In this document: piece by piece, positions 9,112-19,599 of the stretch
Layout: each line of letters opens with the position of its first letter
Numbering within the stretch: the stretch's first letter is position 1
Assembly (NCBI RefSeq): GCF_033807575.1
Contig: NC_084722.1
Coordinates: 986,832 to 1,050,831, forward strand
From: Cydia pomonella
Taxonomy: Eukaryota; Arthropoda; Insecta; Lepidoptera; Tortricidae
DNA: 64,000 nucleotides
Direction: 5' to 3'
Translations under genes and position numbers: made by a program
The notes under the pieces: generated by a model
The model's database searches: none
Told to the model about the DNA's origin: nothing
What the model saw: only the letters and a program-made list of their open reading frames with translations

Positions 9112-9915
9112 TCTTATTAGTACTCTGACATTGGGGACCTTTTACATCTCCAGATATAATATGTTTTTAACCATAGAGACTATACATCTCTATTGTATTG
9201 TAGTAATTATTATTTTAAGATATAAGAAAGACATATGTTTAAGAGTTCCAGGTCATAAAGAGCGCCGATGTCGTCCCAGATACAAACATTTATTCTCCAT
9301 TCCATGTAGTAGAACTAACTATTCTAAAAATATGTTTATTAAACGAGCATGTGCCCTCTATAATGATCATAACATTGTAAAAAATGTAGACATATTTAAT
9401 TGTACCATAAGTTCATTGAAAACAGTATTCAAGCCTAGTAGGATATAAATCTTAACGCGTATATAATAAGTATTATTATGTCATGTTTGTCGATACTTCA
9501 TACTTATTCAAAAGTTGTTATAAATGTAGAACGTGTTTTACATTGTGCTTTTCACTGAGTGTTTTGTAAATCTGATTTCTCAAATTCTGTGTAACCTCTT
9601 ACTATTTAGCTGAACCTAAACGTAGATAGGTACTTTTCGTGCTTCTATATAAAGATATGTTTAACAAACATGGAAACTATAGGTCTAGATTAAGAGAAGA
9701 AACTGAAATAATATTTTTTGTATGTCCGTTTGTTTCATAATAATAAAAAAAAAGATTATTATAATGTAATGTTTACCCAGATATTGGCTGTTGTATTTAT
9801 AAATGTTGTTATGTACTTTTCATGTCACTATATGATGTTACTATAAATGTTGTAGTGACTTGTAAAAGAGCCCTTGAGGCCTACTTGCAGAATAAATTTC
9901 AGAATTTTGAATTTT
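9112..9915 (+). repeat. LINE 3' UTR, family K, copy 1, interrupted
   Basis: The 3' region with gaccttttacatctccaga, gagactatacatctc, tacccagatattggctg and ggcctacttgcagaataaat ends in gaattttgaattttga units. It matches 60120-60440 with a 530-bp insertion after ttttaagat. Confidence 0.6.
9222..9751 (+). pseudogene. 5'-truncated LINE inserted in another LINE's 3' UTR
   Basis: The first 76 codons are open and include RPRYKHLFSIPCSRTNYSKN, then MFIKRACALYNDHNIVKNVD, a C-terminal region resembling that of jockey/CR1-type reverse transcriptase proteins. A non-coding stretch and a poly(A) run (about 9744-9751) follow. The target aagat is repeated at 9217-9221 and 9752-9756. The copy at 60.2 kb shows the empty site. 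Confidence 0.6.
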
Positions 9916-10160
9916 GATTTCCGACTGAGCTGAAAATTTGCATACACATGTAAGTCTGTTGACAATGCAATATTATGGTATCGAGCTGATCTGATGATGG
10001 AGACTGGAGGTGGCCATAGGAATTCTATGACGAAACAACGCAACCTAATTGTATTTGATTTTTAGAATTGTCTCCATGAGCCTGTGGTAAGAAAAGTACA
10101 TTCAACGACAAAAGTTTCGTACCAAAAAATGGAATTTTTGCCAAAAACTTATTTCTTTAA
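9915..10160 (+). repeat. Dispersed repeat, family E, copy 1
   Basis: Contains gatttccgactgagc, tttgcatacacatgtaag, gatctgatgatggagac and aattgtctccatgagcctg. The family appears six times (also 10803, 16086, 33000, 37010, 54980). Fuller copies end in tacaagctttta-type inverted repeats, so it is probably a MITE. Confidence 0.6.
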
Positions 10161-10439
10161 TATAAAAATCATATTATCGTTACCAGACGTGTCTGCTTGA
10201 TAAAAATTAAAATTCATAACTTTTCGTTCAAAAATGATTTAACGATTCAATTCAATAAAAACTCATTTAATCACAACTAAGTGTTGCCTTATAAGTGTTT
10301 ATAAAAATCATATGCGGTTTCAAGGCTGGCCGTGGGCTGCTGTGTGGGTGGTTGTCGCAACAGTCGATACAGTTTGGCGAGCTCGCGAGATACACACAAT
10401 TATGTGTACTTTATTTGTAGATTTTGGATCACTTCCTAC

Positions 10440-10728
10440 CTTTTTCATACTACATCGGTGGCATGCATACGGCCTGCCTGATGGGAAGCAGTCTCCGTAG
10501 CCTATAGAGGCCTGCAACGCCAGAGGTGTTACATGTGCGCGTTGCCGACCCTAATACTCCGCACTCTCGTTGAGCAACTTTACTCATTGGCAGGAACACA
10601 ACACTATGAGCAGGGTCTAGTGTTATTTGGCTACGGTTTTCTGTAAGGTGGAGGTACTTCCCCAGTTGGGCTCTGCTCTAGATCTGGAATGACATCCGCT
10701 GTGCTGTGCCCTACCACACAAAGCGATA
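10440..10728 (-). mobile_element. Poly(A)-tailed retroposon, family D, copy 2
   Basis: Extends from ctttttcatactacatcggt to ccctaccacacaaagcga on the plus strand; the true orientation is minus. It is longer than most copies and preserves agatctagagcagagccc and gggaagtacctccacc on the minus strand. No ORF is conserved. Confidence 0.65.
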
Positions 10729-10802
10729 GTTATTGTTTAACCCCTCGTCCTAATTATAATTATTAGCGTAGCGAGTGGTTGCAATGCATCTTTCTCATTA
10801 TT

Positions 10803-11105
10803 TTACAAGCTTTTATTTGTTTGTTAGTGTGGGTAATCTTGGAAGCTAAATTTGACCCACTTCCCGATTTCCAATTGAGCCAAAATTTTGCATATATATG
10901 TAAATCGAATGACAGTATGCGATATTATGACATGGAACTGGTCTGATGATAGAGACAGGAAGCGATTATGAGAACTCTGTGATAAAACAACGCAAACTAT
11001 GTTTGGGTTCGTTAGAATTGTCTCGGCGAGTATTAGTTGCCTGTGGAAAGAAAAGTACAGTCAGCGATAATAACCTGTACAATTTTTTTATTATTTGTCA
11101 AAGAC
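10803..11105 (+). repeat. Dispersed repeat, family E, copy 2
   Basis: Begins tacaagcttttatttg and proceeds through cttggaagctaaatttgacc and tctgtgataaaacaacgc to acagtcagcgataataacct. The near-inverted ends tacaagctttta / taacctgta are degenerate. Confidence 0.6.
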
Positions 11106-11149
11106 TTACATTCAAAAATGTAAGTTTTTGGCTTGTATTTAATGTATAA

Positions 11150-11595
11150 AATGAGTCCTTAAGAGCTGCATTGGTATTTTTTATTTTAATTGAATATCAC
11201 TCTTGATTAACTATTGCAACACATACACATCGAAACGTTAATAAACAAGCCGAAAAGTCATAAACTACTATAATAAATTATTATCTACATAAAGTTCTGA
11301 CTTTCACCTTCAAAACTAATCGTTTATGGCTTCTTGAGTTAGATTGGTTAACAAGCCCTCCATTTAAAACCAATCAAAACGGGTCGCATCATATGGAAAG
11401 CTTCAAACCAAGTGTCCCTTTTTCTAGCTCTTGAGTGTACGTGATGTAATTTGGGCAATTGAAGGTTTAGGTGACTAACCAATTAAGTTAAATGGTATCT
11501 AAACGATTAGCCTTCTTGGGAAACGAGATATGGACTTCAGGGACTGTTTAAGACGTTATAATAGCAGTTCGTGACATTGCTGGTATTTTGATATA
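11150..11595. other. Gene-free AT-rich DNA
   Basis: No ORF, known repeat or strong inverted repeat was seen here. It separates a family E repeat from a 'ggttccgta' fragment. Confidence 0.3.
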
Positions 11596-11765
11596 CACTG
11601 AAAAAAAAACTAGCCAAACTTATCGAGTAATTAAACAAGTGCGAGTTGGAAAACATCATGTCAAAATTTGAACTGTCTAATCATCACGGTTTACGAGCTT
11701 GGTGACAGACGGACGGAGTCTTAGTAATAGAGTCCCGTTTCACCCTTTTGGTAAGGAACCCCAAA
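11595..11765 (+). repeat. Common 'ggttccgta' dispersed repeat, copy 2
   Basis: Degenerate copy with aagtgcgagttggaaaac, tcacggtttacgagcttgg, gacagacggacggagtc and agagtcccgtttcaccc. Confidence 0.5.
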
Positions 11766-11779
11766 AAACTTTTTAACAA

Positions 11780-12022
11780 AAAAATTAAACCGACTTCAAA
11801 TATTACCAAAAGCGCCATAACATTTGAAGAGTTCCCTCGATTTCTCCAAGATCCCATCATCAGACCCCGACTTGGTGCCAACGGGACCACCTCGGGGTTA
11901 TACCCGTTCGATTTAAAAAAAATTGAAAATCGGTTCACGATTCTCGGAGATATCGAGTAACATACATACAAAAATAATTCAGTCGAATTGAGAAACTCCT
12001 CCTTTTTTGAAGTCAGTTAAAA
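11780..12022. mobile_element. TIR element with aaccgacttcaaa ends
   Basis: Left end ttaaaccgacttcaaa and right end ttttttgaagtcagttaaa are inverted repeats. The interior (gaagagttccctcgatttct, gaccccgacttggtgccaac) is non-coding. A right-end fragment of the same family is at 51828-51922. Confidence 0.55.
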
Positions 12023-12282
12023 ATAACTGAATTTAAATACCTAATAAGGAAATATACTTTAGATTATAACAAGTAAAAATATATGAAATAGCATTATGGC
12101 AACTGAAAGATAATTTTATTATAATTATATTAGGCAATCACACACGCCACAAACGGTTACAAACTAGAATCTAATATTTTATTTTACTTAACTAATACCT
12201 ACCTAACCTAAGATCGTCATTAAAAATTGTGAAGTCTGTCACCATACAAGCCAAGGAAATACAACTGATGATGTGCATAGCA

Positions 12283-12470
12283 ATAGTTATTTACGATACA
12301 AGTGCAGAAAATATTATTAAATCGACACGAGTTGTGAAATATTCGCACGTGTATCGTACAACGTTTTAGAGTACATGTGGCTCTTTAAAGTTTCAACATA
12401 TGCACGGAAAGTGCTCATTTCCACACACGTGTGGGAAAGTAGCAACATATGTAGTGTAAATGTATACTTC
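12283..12470 (+). mobile_element. MITE-like repeat, family H, deleted copy
   Basis: Contains tttacgatacaagtgcag, aatcgacacgagttgtg and cacgtgtatcgtacaacg. It lacks about 50 bp in the middle compared with the 787-1018 copy. Confidence 0.5.
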
Positions 12471-13015
12471 TCATCCTTAAACAAATACCAAAAAATAAAA
12501 CCTACGGTAATGTTGGCATAATAATTTTTTTATAAACGCGATTACAAAATCCCTGACATAATCTGATCCATGGATTTGTTTTGATCAATGATCCACGCAC
12601 GCCCAACCGGCGTAGAATCAATCCGACGCGCGCGTAGGCTTTGACCCGCGTAAATCATACTTTTTGCGATCTATAGATCTTTTTTTAGTTCATTAGTCCG
12701 TGATTTAGGAAAACATTTGAGGTTATATTGAAAACAAAAAGCACAATACTTATTGATTGTTGTTCAAGGTCAATCAATTTGTTTGGTTTTGACATAGACA
12801 TAGAATTTTTTTATTCAACATCACATGAAATATGGCAGAGTTAACACTAAAATAACTTATATTATATACCAAATTACATACGAAATTATAAAAAAAAAAA
12901 AACAGTACTTTCAAGACTGAGACATAAGACCTCAGCTTGCTTAAAAAATAAGGACGCTTAGTCAATAATATATATACCAACGATTTTATGCATTAAATAC
13001 TAACCAACGATATAT
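12470..13015. other. Gene-free stretch with possible LINE tail
   Basis: Mostly AT-rich. Around 12800-12960 (minus strand) a run of A12 near 12892-12903 and long untranslated-like sequence suggest an old LINE 3' UTR. The tract at 12590-12650 is GC-rich but has no recognisable gene. Confidence 0.3.
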
Positions 13016-13021
13016 GTAACT

Positions 13022-13262
13022 CAGTATAAGATAAATAAAATCTAAGGAAAAAACGTGCCTCAAAAAATCAAGGAAAAAATGCTGAGTAGATGGCGATATA
13101 CCTTTGGCCTATACTCGAGTAGATGGCGACACCGTTTGATATTTAACACATATCAGTAAAAGAACAGGGGTCAAATAGCCATATGTTATTCTGGGAGTTT
13201 TAGTCCTGTGTCGAAAGATGGCAGTAAATTTAGTAGACTACAAAATTTACTGTAACAAAATT
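13022..13262 (+). repeat. Dispersed repeat, family Z, copy 1
   Basis: Shares gtcgaaagatggcagtaaat, cgatataccttt.gcctatac and gatatttaacacatatcag with copies at 38985-39222 and 47585-47832. No coding capacity or terminal repeats were found. Confidence 0.55.
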
Positions 13263-13289
13263 TTCTTTGATATTACCTATGATAAACTA

Positions 13290-13370
13290 TACACTGTACT
13301 TTGTATATGTTTTGTCTTTGTTGTGTTTTAACTTGTCTTATGTACAATAAAGTATTTAAATACACACTAC
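13290..13370 (+). repeat. Retroposon 3' tail
   Basis: The end cttatgtacaataaagtatt followed by taaatacacac matches the tail at 28545-28618 and, reversed, 45595-45650. A polyadenylation signal (aataaa) is included. Confidence 0.4.
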
Positions 13371-13725
13371 AAACCAAAATATGTGCATTTTAAAGAACAA
13401 TATCATCTGTATTTAATATAAATAAGCTTAATCTTCTCGCCCGGAGCCAAACTTTCCTAGGCATTGGCGATAACCATCGGTTGCATCCATCGATTCCAAT
13501 CGATTATCGACCCGCGACGAATCGAATCGATTCAATAGCTGTCCACACTTTCGCTCGATTGCGTATTCGTAATTAGTCAGTGTCATTCGTGTTTGTGGAT
13601 TTAGTTTGTAATAGAAAATAATTGGTGGTGCACTTTCGTTTAATTTTAATATGAGATTAATTATGTATTCGTTATCCTTCTTGTATTGGGAGAAACTATG
13701 AAAATGTAAACATGTTTAACTTACG

Positions 13726-13843
13726 GGGCCTACTGGTTACCAGTTTGCGGGACGATATCGGCCTGTCTGTTATTTGTGATTGTCAGCTTTTGCGAATAAC
13801 TGACAGACAGATATCGTCCGGCGAACTGGTAATCAGTGAGCCC
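13726..13843. mobile_element. 118-bp foldback MITE
   Basis: Outer arms gggcctactggttaccagtt and the reverse of aactggtaatcagtgagccc, plus inner arms gacgatatc / gatatcgtc, make a long imperfect hairpin. No target duplication was identified. Confidence 0.6.
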
Positions 13844-14104
13844 ATTTAGGGACAGGAGATTTGACCATTAACAAATATGACATTTGGTTTTTAATGAAAT
13901 AGGTAAAATGATTTGGTGAGAATGTAGGTCAGTTTAAAAGTGAAAATTATTTCAATTATTAATGAGCTTTGCGTAAATATATATATATATATTGTGATCT
14001 AAAATAACCTTAAAATTTGTTTAAGAGCTACTTCTTTCCTAGTTTTAGTTTTTAGGTCTAGTTGTTTTAGTTTTGTTTAGTTTTCCTCTTTTTTGGTACG
14101 GACG

Positions 14105-14270
14105 GTGAAGAATGGAATGCGTTCCATCCATCTCTATGACAAATATGACCTCGGTCCGCGGTCTCTGTAAAGCAAGAGTCAATAGGCTACTACTGAACCG
14201 GTGAGCTCCATCTTAGGCACTGTCTTCACTTGCCATCAGGAGTGACTAGGGCTAATCGCCTAACAGGGTT
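14105..14270 (+). pseudogene. LINE RT C-terminal relic (EEWNA type), frameshifted
   Basis: The sequence gaagaatggaatgcgttcca through aagcaagagtcaataggcta aligns with the in-frame relic at 48616-48744. Stops and shifts break the frame. This resembles the 'EWN-LP…FK' C-terminus of CR1/jockey-type LINE proteins. Confidence 0.5.
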
Positions 14271-14669
14271 GAAAAATAAAATTAATGATAAATTCACAAG
14301 CTACGAATGATAAAATAATAATGTATAATGTACCAATAACACGCTTAGATATTGAGTAGGTAGTAAACAATTACGAGGGTGAACGTCCTAGTGCTTGGCA
14401 TGTCACTGTCACTAATACTGTTAATGACTTATGTTTAATGGTGCCAATTACTGGGATAGTGGTCAGCGCTTGAACGTTTTCCTTCTTTCAATTTCATCTT
14501 GTTCTTATATTTAATTCAGGTCCATTGCAACAAAATTAATAACTATAATCTATAACGTTTTCGGCACTGTATTTTCAATATTATATTATATGTAATATTT
14601 TATAATGTAACTCTTTTGTAATGACTGTTTGTGCCAAAATAAAAAGAAAAAAAACACCTTTAAAAAGTT

Positions 14670-14882
14670 TGATCTAATCCCACAGTATGCTCAGTCAGGA
14701 TTGAAGGTAATAGACGACGATATATATTGTTATATATATTCTAATTTACATAAAGGACAATGAAAAAACTCTCGAAGAAATATTTTTGATAAATACACAA
14801 ATAATTGCCCCTGCCATGACTCAAATCAGGAACCTCCCTGCTTCGGAAGCAGGGCACTACCCACTAGGCTAGAAGGCTGTCA
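14670..14882 (-). mobile_element. tRNA-derived SINE, family B variant (divergent)
   Basis: On the minus strand it has ctagtgggtagtgccctgc, a modified box B (cctgatttgagtcatggc) and a body with gataagatat-type sequence; the tail is cut short. The divergence suggests an old insertion. Confidence 0.5.
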
Positions 14883-15310
14883 AACCTTTGGCACCCCTAC
14901 CCCCCACCCCTCCTTGTCACACTTTTTCACATTTGGCAAACCCCTCCTTCAGGGTGTGACGTCACATATTTAACAATTTTGTTTTCTACGAAATCGGTGA
15001 TTTGAAAATAATGATATTTTAATGATAAAATATTCTTGATAAAAGAAATATTAGAAATTTTATACCAAGAAACCGATTAGGAAAATAAAATAACTGTATA
15101 GCGAACAAAAAACATAATCAATTTTCGGTTACTGACGAAATTAAAGTGACGTCACAAACTTTGTGACTCCTCCCTCCCCCATGTCACATGTCTCATTTAC
15201 ATGTCCCCCTCCCTCCCCCTAAATGAGTGACGTAATTAATGTGTCACAAGATGTCACATTTTCTTGACTCCCTCCCACCCCCTTGTGACGTAATTAATGC
15301 ATGAACCTTG
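14883..15310. repeat. C-rich repeat region with TGACGTCA palindromes
   Basis: Contains repeated tgtcacattt / tgacgtaattaatg blocks, pyrimidine runs (ccccctccctccccc) and two tgacgtca palindromes (about 14958 and 15148). The right part is an imperfect tandem of roughly 50-70 bp. No gene was seen. Confidence 0.4.
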
Positions 15311-15438
15311 AAATAATTATATTTGTGTAAGTAATGTTTTCATCTATAAAATAATAATGTGTGATCCTATAAAATAGATATAATGTGTTGACATGTAATA
15401 TAATTATATTTTCTCAATAAAGTTTGATTCTGATTCTG

Positions 15439-15628
15439 TACCCCTAGTGTAACTTTCATTCGATAGCGTAACGTAACTTTCGCGTTTAGGTTAAGTCTCG
15501 TTTTGTATGGGATTTTGAACAGCGCGCCAAGCGGGACGTTTTGGAAAGTCAAAAATCTCATACAAAATGACACTTAACGCAAACGCGTACGTCACGTTTC
15601 GCTGTCGAAAATATTTACACTAGGGGTA
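15439..15628. mobile_element. 190-bp foldback MITE, family C, copy 2
   Basis: Starts TACCCCTAGTGTAACT and ends TTTACACTAGGGGTA. Its hairpin arms and central loop resemble those of copy 1. Confidence 0.8.
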
Positions 15629-15639
15629 CTGATTCTGAC

Positions 15640-16085
15640 CCCTTTGGACGTATAGCTAATTTTCAGCTAGTCATAATACGAGTAGACCAAATTTGTTTTT
15701 TTCCCGCTTCTAACGAGGCCTGTTCACAATAGCCCAATTAAGTGTGTACTACATGGTCTAGTAACTTTATTCGATTAGTTTAGGTTTTCAATTAATGAAA
15801 CGTCAGAAAATGATGATTAGGCGCGCTCTGAGGCAATCTTCGGCCTTGACTTAATGCATAGACTGTTTCTAGAGATCTGCAGATGATACCTACTTATATA
15901 TAGGTACCTATCTTTATTTTTACTTTGTTTAACTGGATTGCGCAAATAACAAAAAAAATTACCAATGGCGGACTTAACGCTTTAAGACTAGACAAAAAAA
16001 AAGGAAATAAGTACTTAAATAGTTTATGTGTGTTACAAGTTATAAACTAACATAGATGTCATATAATAAAGACAGGTACCAAGCC
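15640..16085. other. Gene-free stretch with a LINE-tail scrap
   Basis: At 15910-15995, aatggcggacttaacgc with a preceding run of A resembles the 3' UTR scrap at 43250-43350. The remainder is unassigned. Confidence 0.3.
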
Positions 16086-16194
16086 CTCCACAAGTTTTGC
16101 ATACACATGTAAATCGGATGACAATGCAATATTATGATGACATGGAGCTGATCTGATGATGGAGACAGGAGGTGGCCATGGGAACTCTGTGATA

Positions 16195-16669
16195 GAGTTG
16201 TGCCCGCTCGGTCTTTAAAAAGAGCGCTCCGATCTCGGTCAATCGGTCAAACGAACTAGTTCGCTCTTTTAGGTCCTTTAGTTCAGGAGCAAATCTCGAG
16301 ATCTGAATGAGGATGACTAGGTTATATCTTGCTCTCGCTCGCAAATAAACAGAGCGAGAGCGTGAGAGAGCGAATTTCTTGACCTTGACTCATTCCGATC
16401 ATTCGCTCCCGACCGATTTGTTACTTGGTACTGAGGGCCTACCGCGAACCACGTTCGACGTGTTGCCTCTCTGTCGCACTTGTAAATTCGTACGTAAGTG
16501 TGACAGGGAGGCAACCTGCCGAACGTAGTTCGCGGTAGGCCCGCTGACATACCGACTACTGAACTAAAGGACCGAGACCGATTAAGAGCGCTTAAGATGA
16601 ACTAGTTCCTTTCGGTCTGTGGTGGGATTTCATTCCTTTTAGTTCTTCGGTCCTGACCGACTCAAGCCT
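16195..16669. mobile_element. 475-bp insertion with 11-bp target duplication
   Basis: The target actctgtgata is repeated at 16184-16194 and 16670-16680. The insert begins gagttgtgcccgctcgg and ends ccgactcaagcct. It has repeated gagcgagagcg tracts and no poly(A), no clear terminal repeats and no convincing ORF. An 11-bp duplication is long for common DNA transposons. Its class is unknown. Confidence 0.65.
16435..16542. mobile_element. 108-bp foldback MITE nested in the 475-bp insertion
   Basis: Arms gggcctaccgcgaaccacg / cgtagttcgcggtaggccc and inner tgttgcctctctgtcgcact / agtgtgacagggaggcaac form a near-complete hairpin. A second copy lies at 55514-55624. Confidence 0.7.
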
Positions 16670-16786
16670 ACTCTGTGATAAATCAACGCAAACTACACTT
16701 AGTTTGGGGTTGTTAGAGTTATCTTGATGAGTACTAGTTGACTGTGGAAAGAAAAGTACAGACAGCGATAAAAGCTTGTATAGTTA

Positions 16787-17192
16787 TTCGATTTGTAGCT
16801 GGCCCCGACGGGCTAATCCTTTGTCTAGTGAAACCGCACGTGCTACTACCTGCATAAAAAATGGTCCGGTCACTTTAACCGGTTGTTGAATTACGACTTC
16901 AATTCAAAATGAACAAATGGGAAAATAACTTGCGATTTCTTGTGTGGTCCCTCTACGGTTACTGAGTGCCGGCAAGTCGAACGCTACAGAACCAGTCTAA
17001 AAGGTGTGCTCGAGATGCGTAACAAAGGCGCGTTATCGGAAAGCGCACCTGCACTGGTTTTTTGAGCGTTGTACTAGCCCGCGCTCAGGTGTCGATTAGA
17101 ATTATACGACCCCTTTTTTGCTGGTAGTGGCACGTGCCGTTTACTTAACAATAGACAAAGGATTAGCCCGTCAGGGCCAGCTACAAATCGAA
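16787..17192. mobile_element. About 400-bp inverted-repeat element
   Basis: Arms of about 60-70 bp start ttcgatttgtagctggcc and end ggccagctacaaatcgaa, and share aatcctttgtct / agacaaaggatt. A roughly 240-bp centre is not self-complementary and does not encode a recognisable protein. Confidence 0.65.
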
Positions 17193-17591
17193 CGACAATA
17201 TCAAACATGTATTTTGTTTGCCAAAAACTTATTTCTCTATTATGTGACACCTAGTTCAAAAACTTTAAAATCTGCTTTCAGAAATACCCTAAGTAATATG
17301 AATCTCTTTAGCAAACTTTTTAATAAAAGACTAGATCACTAAAAAATACAAAGTGACAGAACCCTTGACATTCCTTGATTGTTTTAATTTCCAACCAAAA
17401 CAAAGACCCCGAAAGGCCACCCGCAATTTTATTATTAAGTTATAATGCCAAAATGGCCGAAAACGGTTTAACCTTACCCGACATCCGCTCGTTAACTTTT
17501 TCTACTTATTTTTAACCAAAAGTCATGTTACTCATGTTAGACATACTTTGTATTTCAATCAACAACGACTGATTTCTACGCATACCCCTTA

Positions 17592-17722
17592 GGCCGGCGC
17601 CCCACTGCTGCGCACGCTATGTACACGACCCACGTTCCTATACGAAATTTCGTGGGCTTGCCCACGGTTCGTATTGAAACATGGGCCGTGGATGTAGCGT
17701 GCGCAGCAGTGGGGCGCCGGCC
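17592..17722. mobile_element. 131-bp TTA-flanked foldback MITE, copy 1
   Basis: Arms ggccggcgccccactgctgc / gcagcagtggggcgccggcc, flanked by TTA at 17589-17591 and 17723-17725. A 3-bp TTA duplication is typical of PIF/Harbinger elements. Copy 2, the same length, is at 38160-38290. Confidence 0.8.
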
Positions 17723-17852
17723 TTATTCATAAACGTGTACTAAAGTTACGATGTCGCTAATAATCGTTTGTCGCTTTCCATCATACCAATACGTCGGAAA
17801 GGGACAAACGATTATTAGCGGCATCGTAACTTTAGTACACGTTTATGAATAA
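17723..17852. mobile_element. 130-bp hairpin element abutting the TTA MITE
   Basis: Arms ttattcataaacgtgtacta and the reverse complement ending cgtttatgaataa, with inner gctaataatcgtttgtc / gacaaacgattattagc. It starts on the TTA shared with the preceding MITE. Confidence 0.75.
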
Positions 17853-18128
17853 GGGGGTTAGTGTTTACCTCGTGTATACCTACAAGCCAACTTATAAGAT
17901 TAATTTATGAAATTTTGTGTTTTTGACAAGTCAGCAAAAAATGAGAAAAAGTTTTACAGGCGAAAACAAATCGCAATCCTATTATAATAATATGTTAAAT
18001 GTAAAGAACATTTAATACCTAAGTGATATAATTAAACAAACCTAGCTCGCAATTGATACTAAATAATAATGGCGTTATTAATTAACGCACTACATTACTT
18101 TTAATCGTTTGTGTTCTGACCTATGGTA

Positions 18129-18362
18129 CTACAAATAAAGAGAAAGGATTAGAAGTGGATTAGAACATAAATTAACTAAATGAGAAATATAGTTTGCTTC
18201 AATCTCTCTAACAACTTTGTACATTATCATGGCGAGCCCTTGAAAATTATGAATACAAAATTTGAATGAATCAACTATTTGCTGCAAGACATTTTGTACT
18301 TCATTAGCTAAATTATGGTGCTTAGCAGATACTCCATTGCAGAAAGGTCGCATAACTGCCAT
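18129..18362 (-). CDS. Unrecognised small ORF
   Basis: A 77-codon ORF starting MAVMRPFCNGVSAKHHNLAN and running through NVLQQIVDSFKFCIHNFQGL looks helical and less random than others in the area. It has no motif I recognise, no nearby splice signals I trust and no sister copy here. It may be a decayed transposase piece or chance. I would not annotate it as a gene without homology. Confidence 0.15.
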   Translation of the reverse strand: MAVMRPFCNGVSAKHHNLANEVQNVLQQIVDSFKFCIHNFQGLAMIMYKVVREIEANYISHLVNLCSNPLLILSLYL

Positions 18363-18369
18363 GCATGTT

Positions 18370-19180
18370 CGTTTAATTTAAATGCCATCAAACTAGGATT
18401 TTAAGAACCACCCACGCTACGGTAACAATGGCAACGAGTGGTTCAGTGAAAAGTACATTGAGAAAAAAATATATTTAAAACAGTTGAAATTGCATTAACG
18501 TTTAATGCAATAAATAGTTCCATATGAGCCTATTGAATAAAACAGTAAATTTTACTGTTCCGAAAAGACAGTAAATTTTACTGTTTTGACTAGCTAAAAT
18601 GTAGTGACTGTTCTTTTATTTTTATCGTTTTTTTCAATACTTAGAAATGTCCAAACAGTTAACGAGACTGTTTTGTATTTTACTGTTTTTCAAACATTTT
18701 TTGATATTGTATAAAGCTGTTATTGTGTGTTATAGTGTTATGAAACTACTTTAATTGTGCTTGAGAGATCATATTTTTTTCAGTGTTGATTCGCCTGTTA
18801 AAACCACAATTGTATTGAGAGTGATTTACCTCGTTCACTGGACTTTAAGAACATTGCTCTAAATGCGTGTTTAATTACCTTAATTTCGTCCTAATGAGCC
18901 ATAATAGCCCTTCACAATTAAGACTGCGGGAAGGACACAAAGGACTAATTTACTACAATACAATTTAAATGCTCTTTAAAATATCCCTTTCTACTATTTG
19001 TTGTGTTTCGAGAGGTAACAAAGTCTTTTTTTTACGATTATGTATTAAAATCGTATTATAAGGTCAAATACTTCCAATGGTTATTATACATGATAAACTT
19101 TTGATCTTGATCACAAATTGAGCGATATAGTTGTTGCTATTTATATAACAAACAGGTGTTAAAGTTTTTGCCTAGGTATG
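18370..19180. other. Gene-free AT-rich DNA with short palindrome pair
   Basis: Two copies of acagtaaattttactgt (18542-18558 and 18569-18585), each self-complementary, lie 27 bp apart. Further actgttt motifs follow to 18690. The rest to about 19180 is unremarkable. Confidence 0.35.
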
Positions 19181-19182
19181 TG

Positions 19183-19277
19183 TACAATCAGCAAAACGAT
19201 TATCTGCCTACAAATGTGTTATATAATGTGTATTCTATGTTTGCAAGACTTCCATACTAATAGTTTTGCTGACTATA
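19183..19277. mobile_element. 95-bp TIR element (tacaatcagcaaaac)
   Basis: Left end tacaatcagcaaaacgatta and right end taatagttttgctgactata are imperfect inverted repeats with TA at the ends. Probably a small mariner-type MITE. Confidence 0.5.
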
Positions 19278-19367
19278 CCTAATAATTGGTATCATGTAAG
19301 TATTCATTCGTTGTACTTTTGCATTTAGTAATTTATCTTTTAATTATTTTAGGATAGGATTGGGATA

Positions 19368-19457
19368 GGTCGATTTGAGTAACACTATCTCATATTATTT
19401 TAGTGAATCTATGTTGATGCACTAAAAAAAATATGGGATAGTGTTACTCAAATCGAT
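19368..19457. mobile_element. About 90-bp hairpin element
   Basis: Arms cgatttgagtaacactatc / gatagtgttactcaaatcg flank a short loop with ttttagtg / cactaaaa. No target duplication was determined. Confidence 0.55.
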
Positions 19458-19599
19458 GTTTAACTTTTAACGGGAGGACAAATATATTTCATGAAAATAC
19501 AGACTAAAATATATTTAAATATAAAACTAATTAAAATTAAACTGAATCACTAAACCTAAATGTATCCGAACTTAAATATAAAAATAAACTAAAAATGTA

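Larger units (their letters stand above)
16086..17236 (+). repeat. Dispersed repeat, family E, copy 3, carrying two insertions
   Basis: Family E sequence is present at 16086-16194, 16670-16780 and 17202-17236. The three pieces rebuild one copy when compared with 33000-33330. The first gap is a 475-bp insertion and the second a 400-bp foldback element. Confidence 0.7.

Noticed and set aside
13440..13640. GC-richer tract with tcagt initiator-like words, considered a promoter
   Set aside because: Only a single weak initiator word and no downstream exon; too little support to list.
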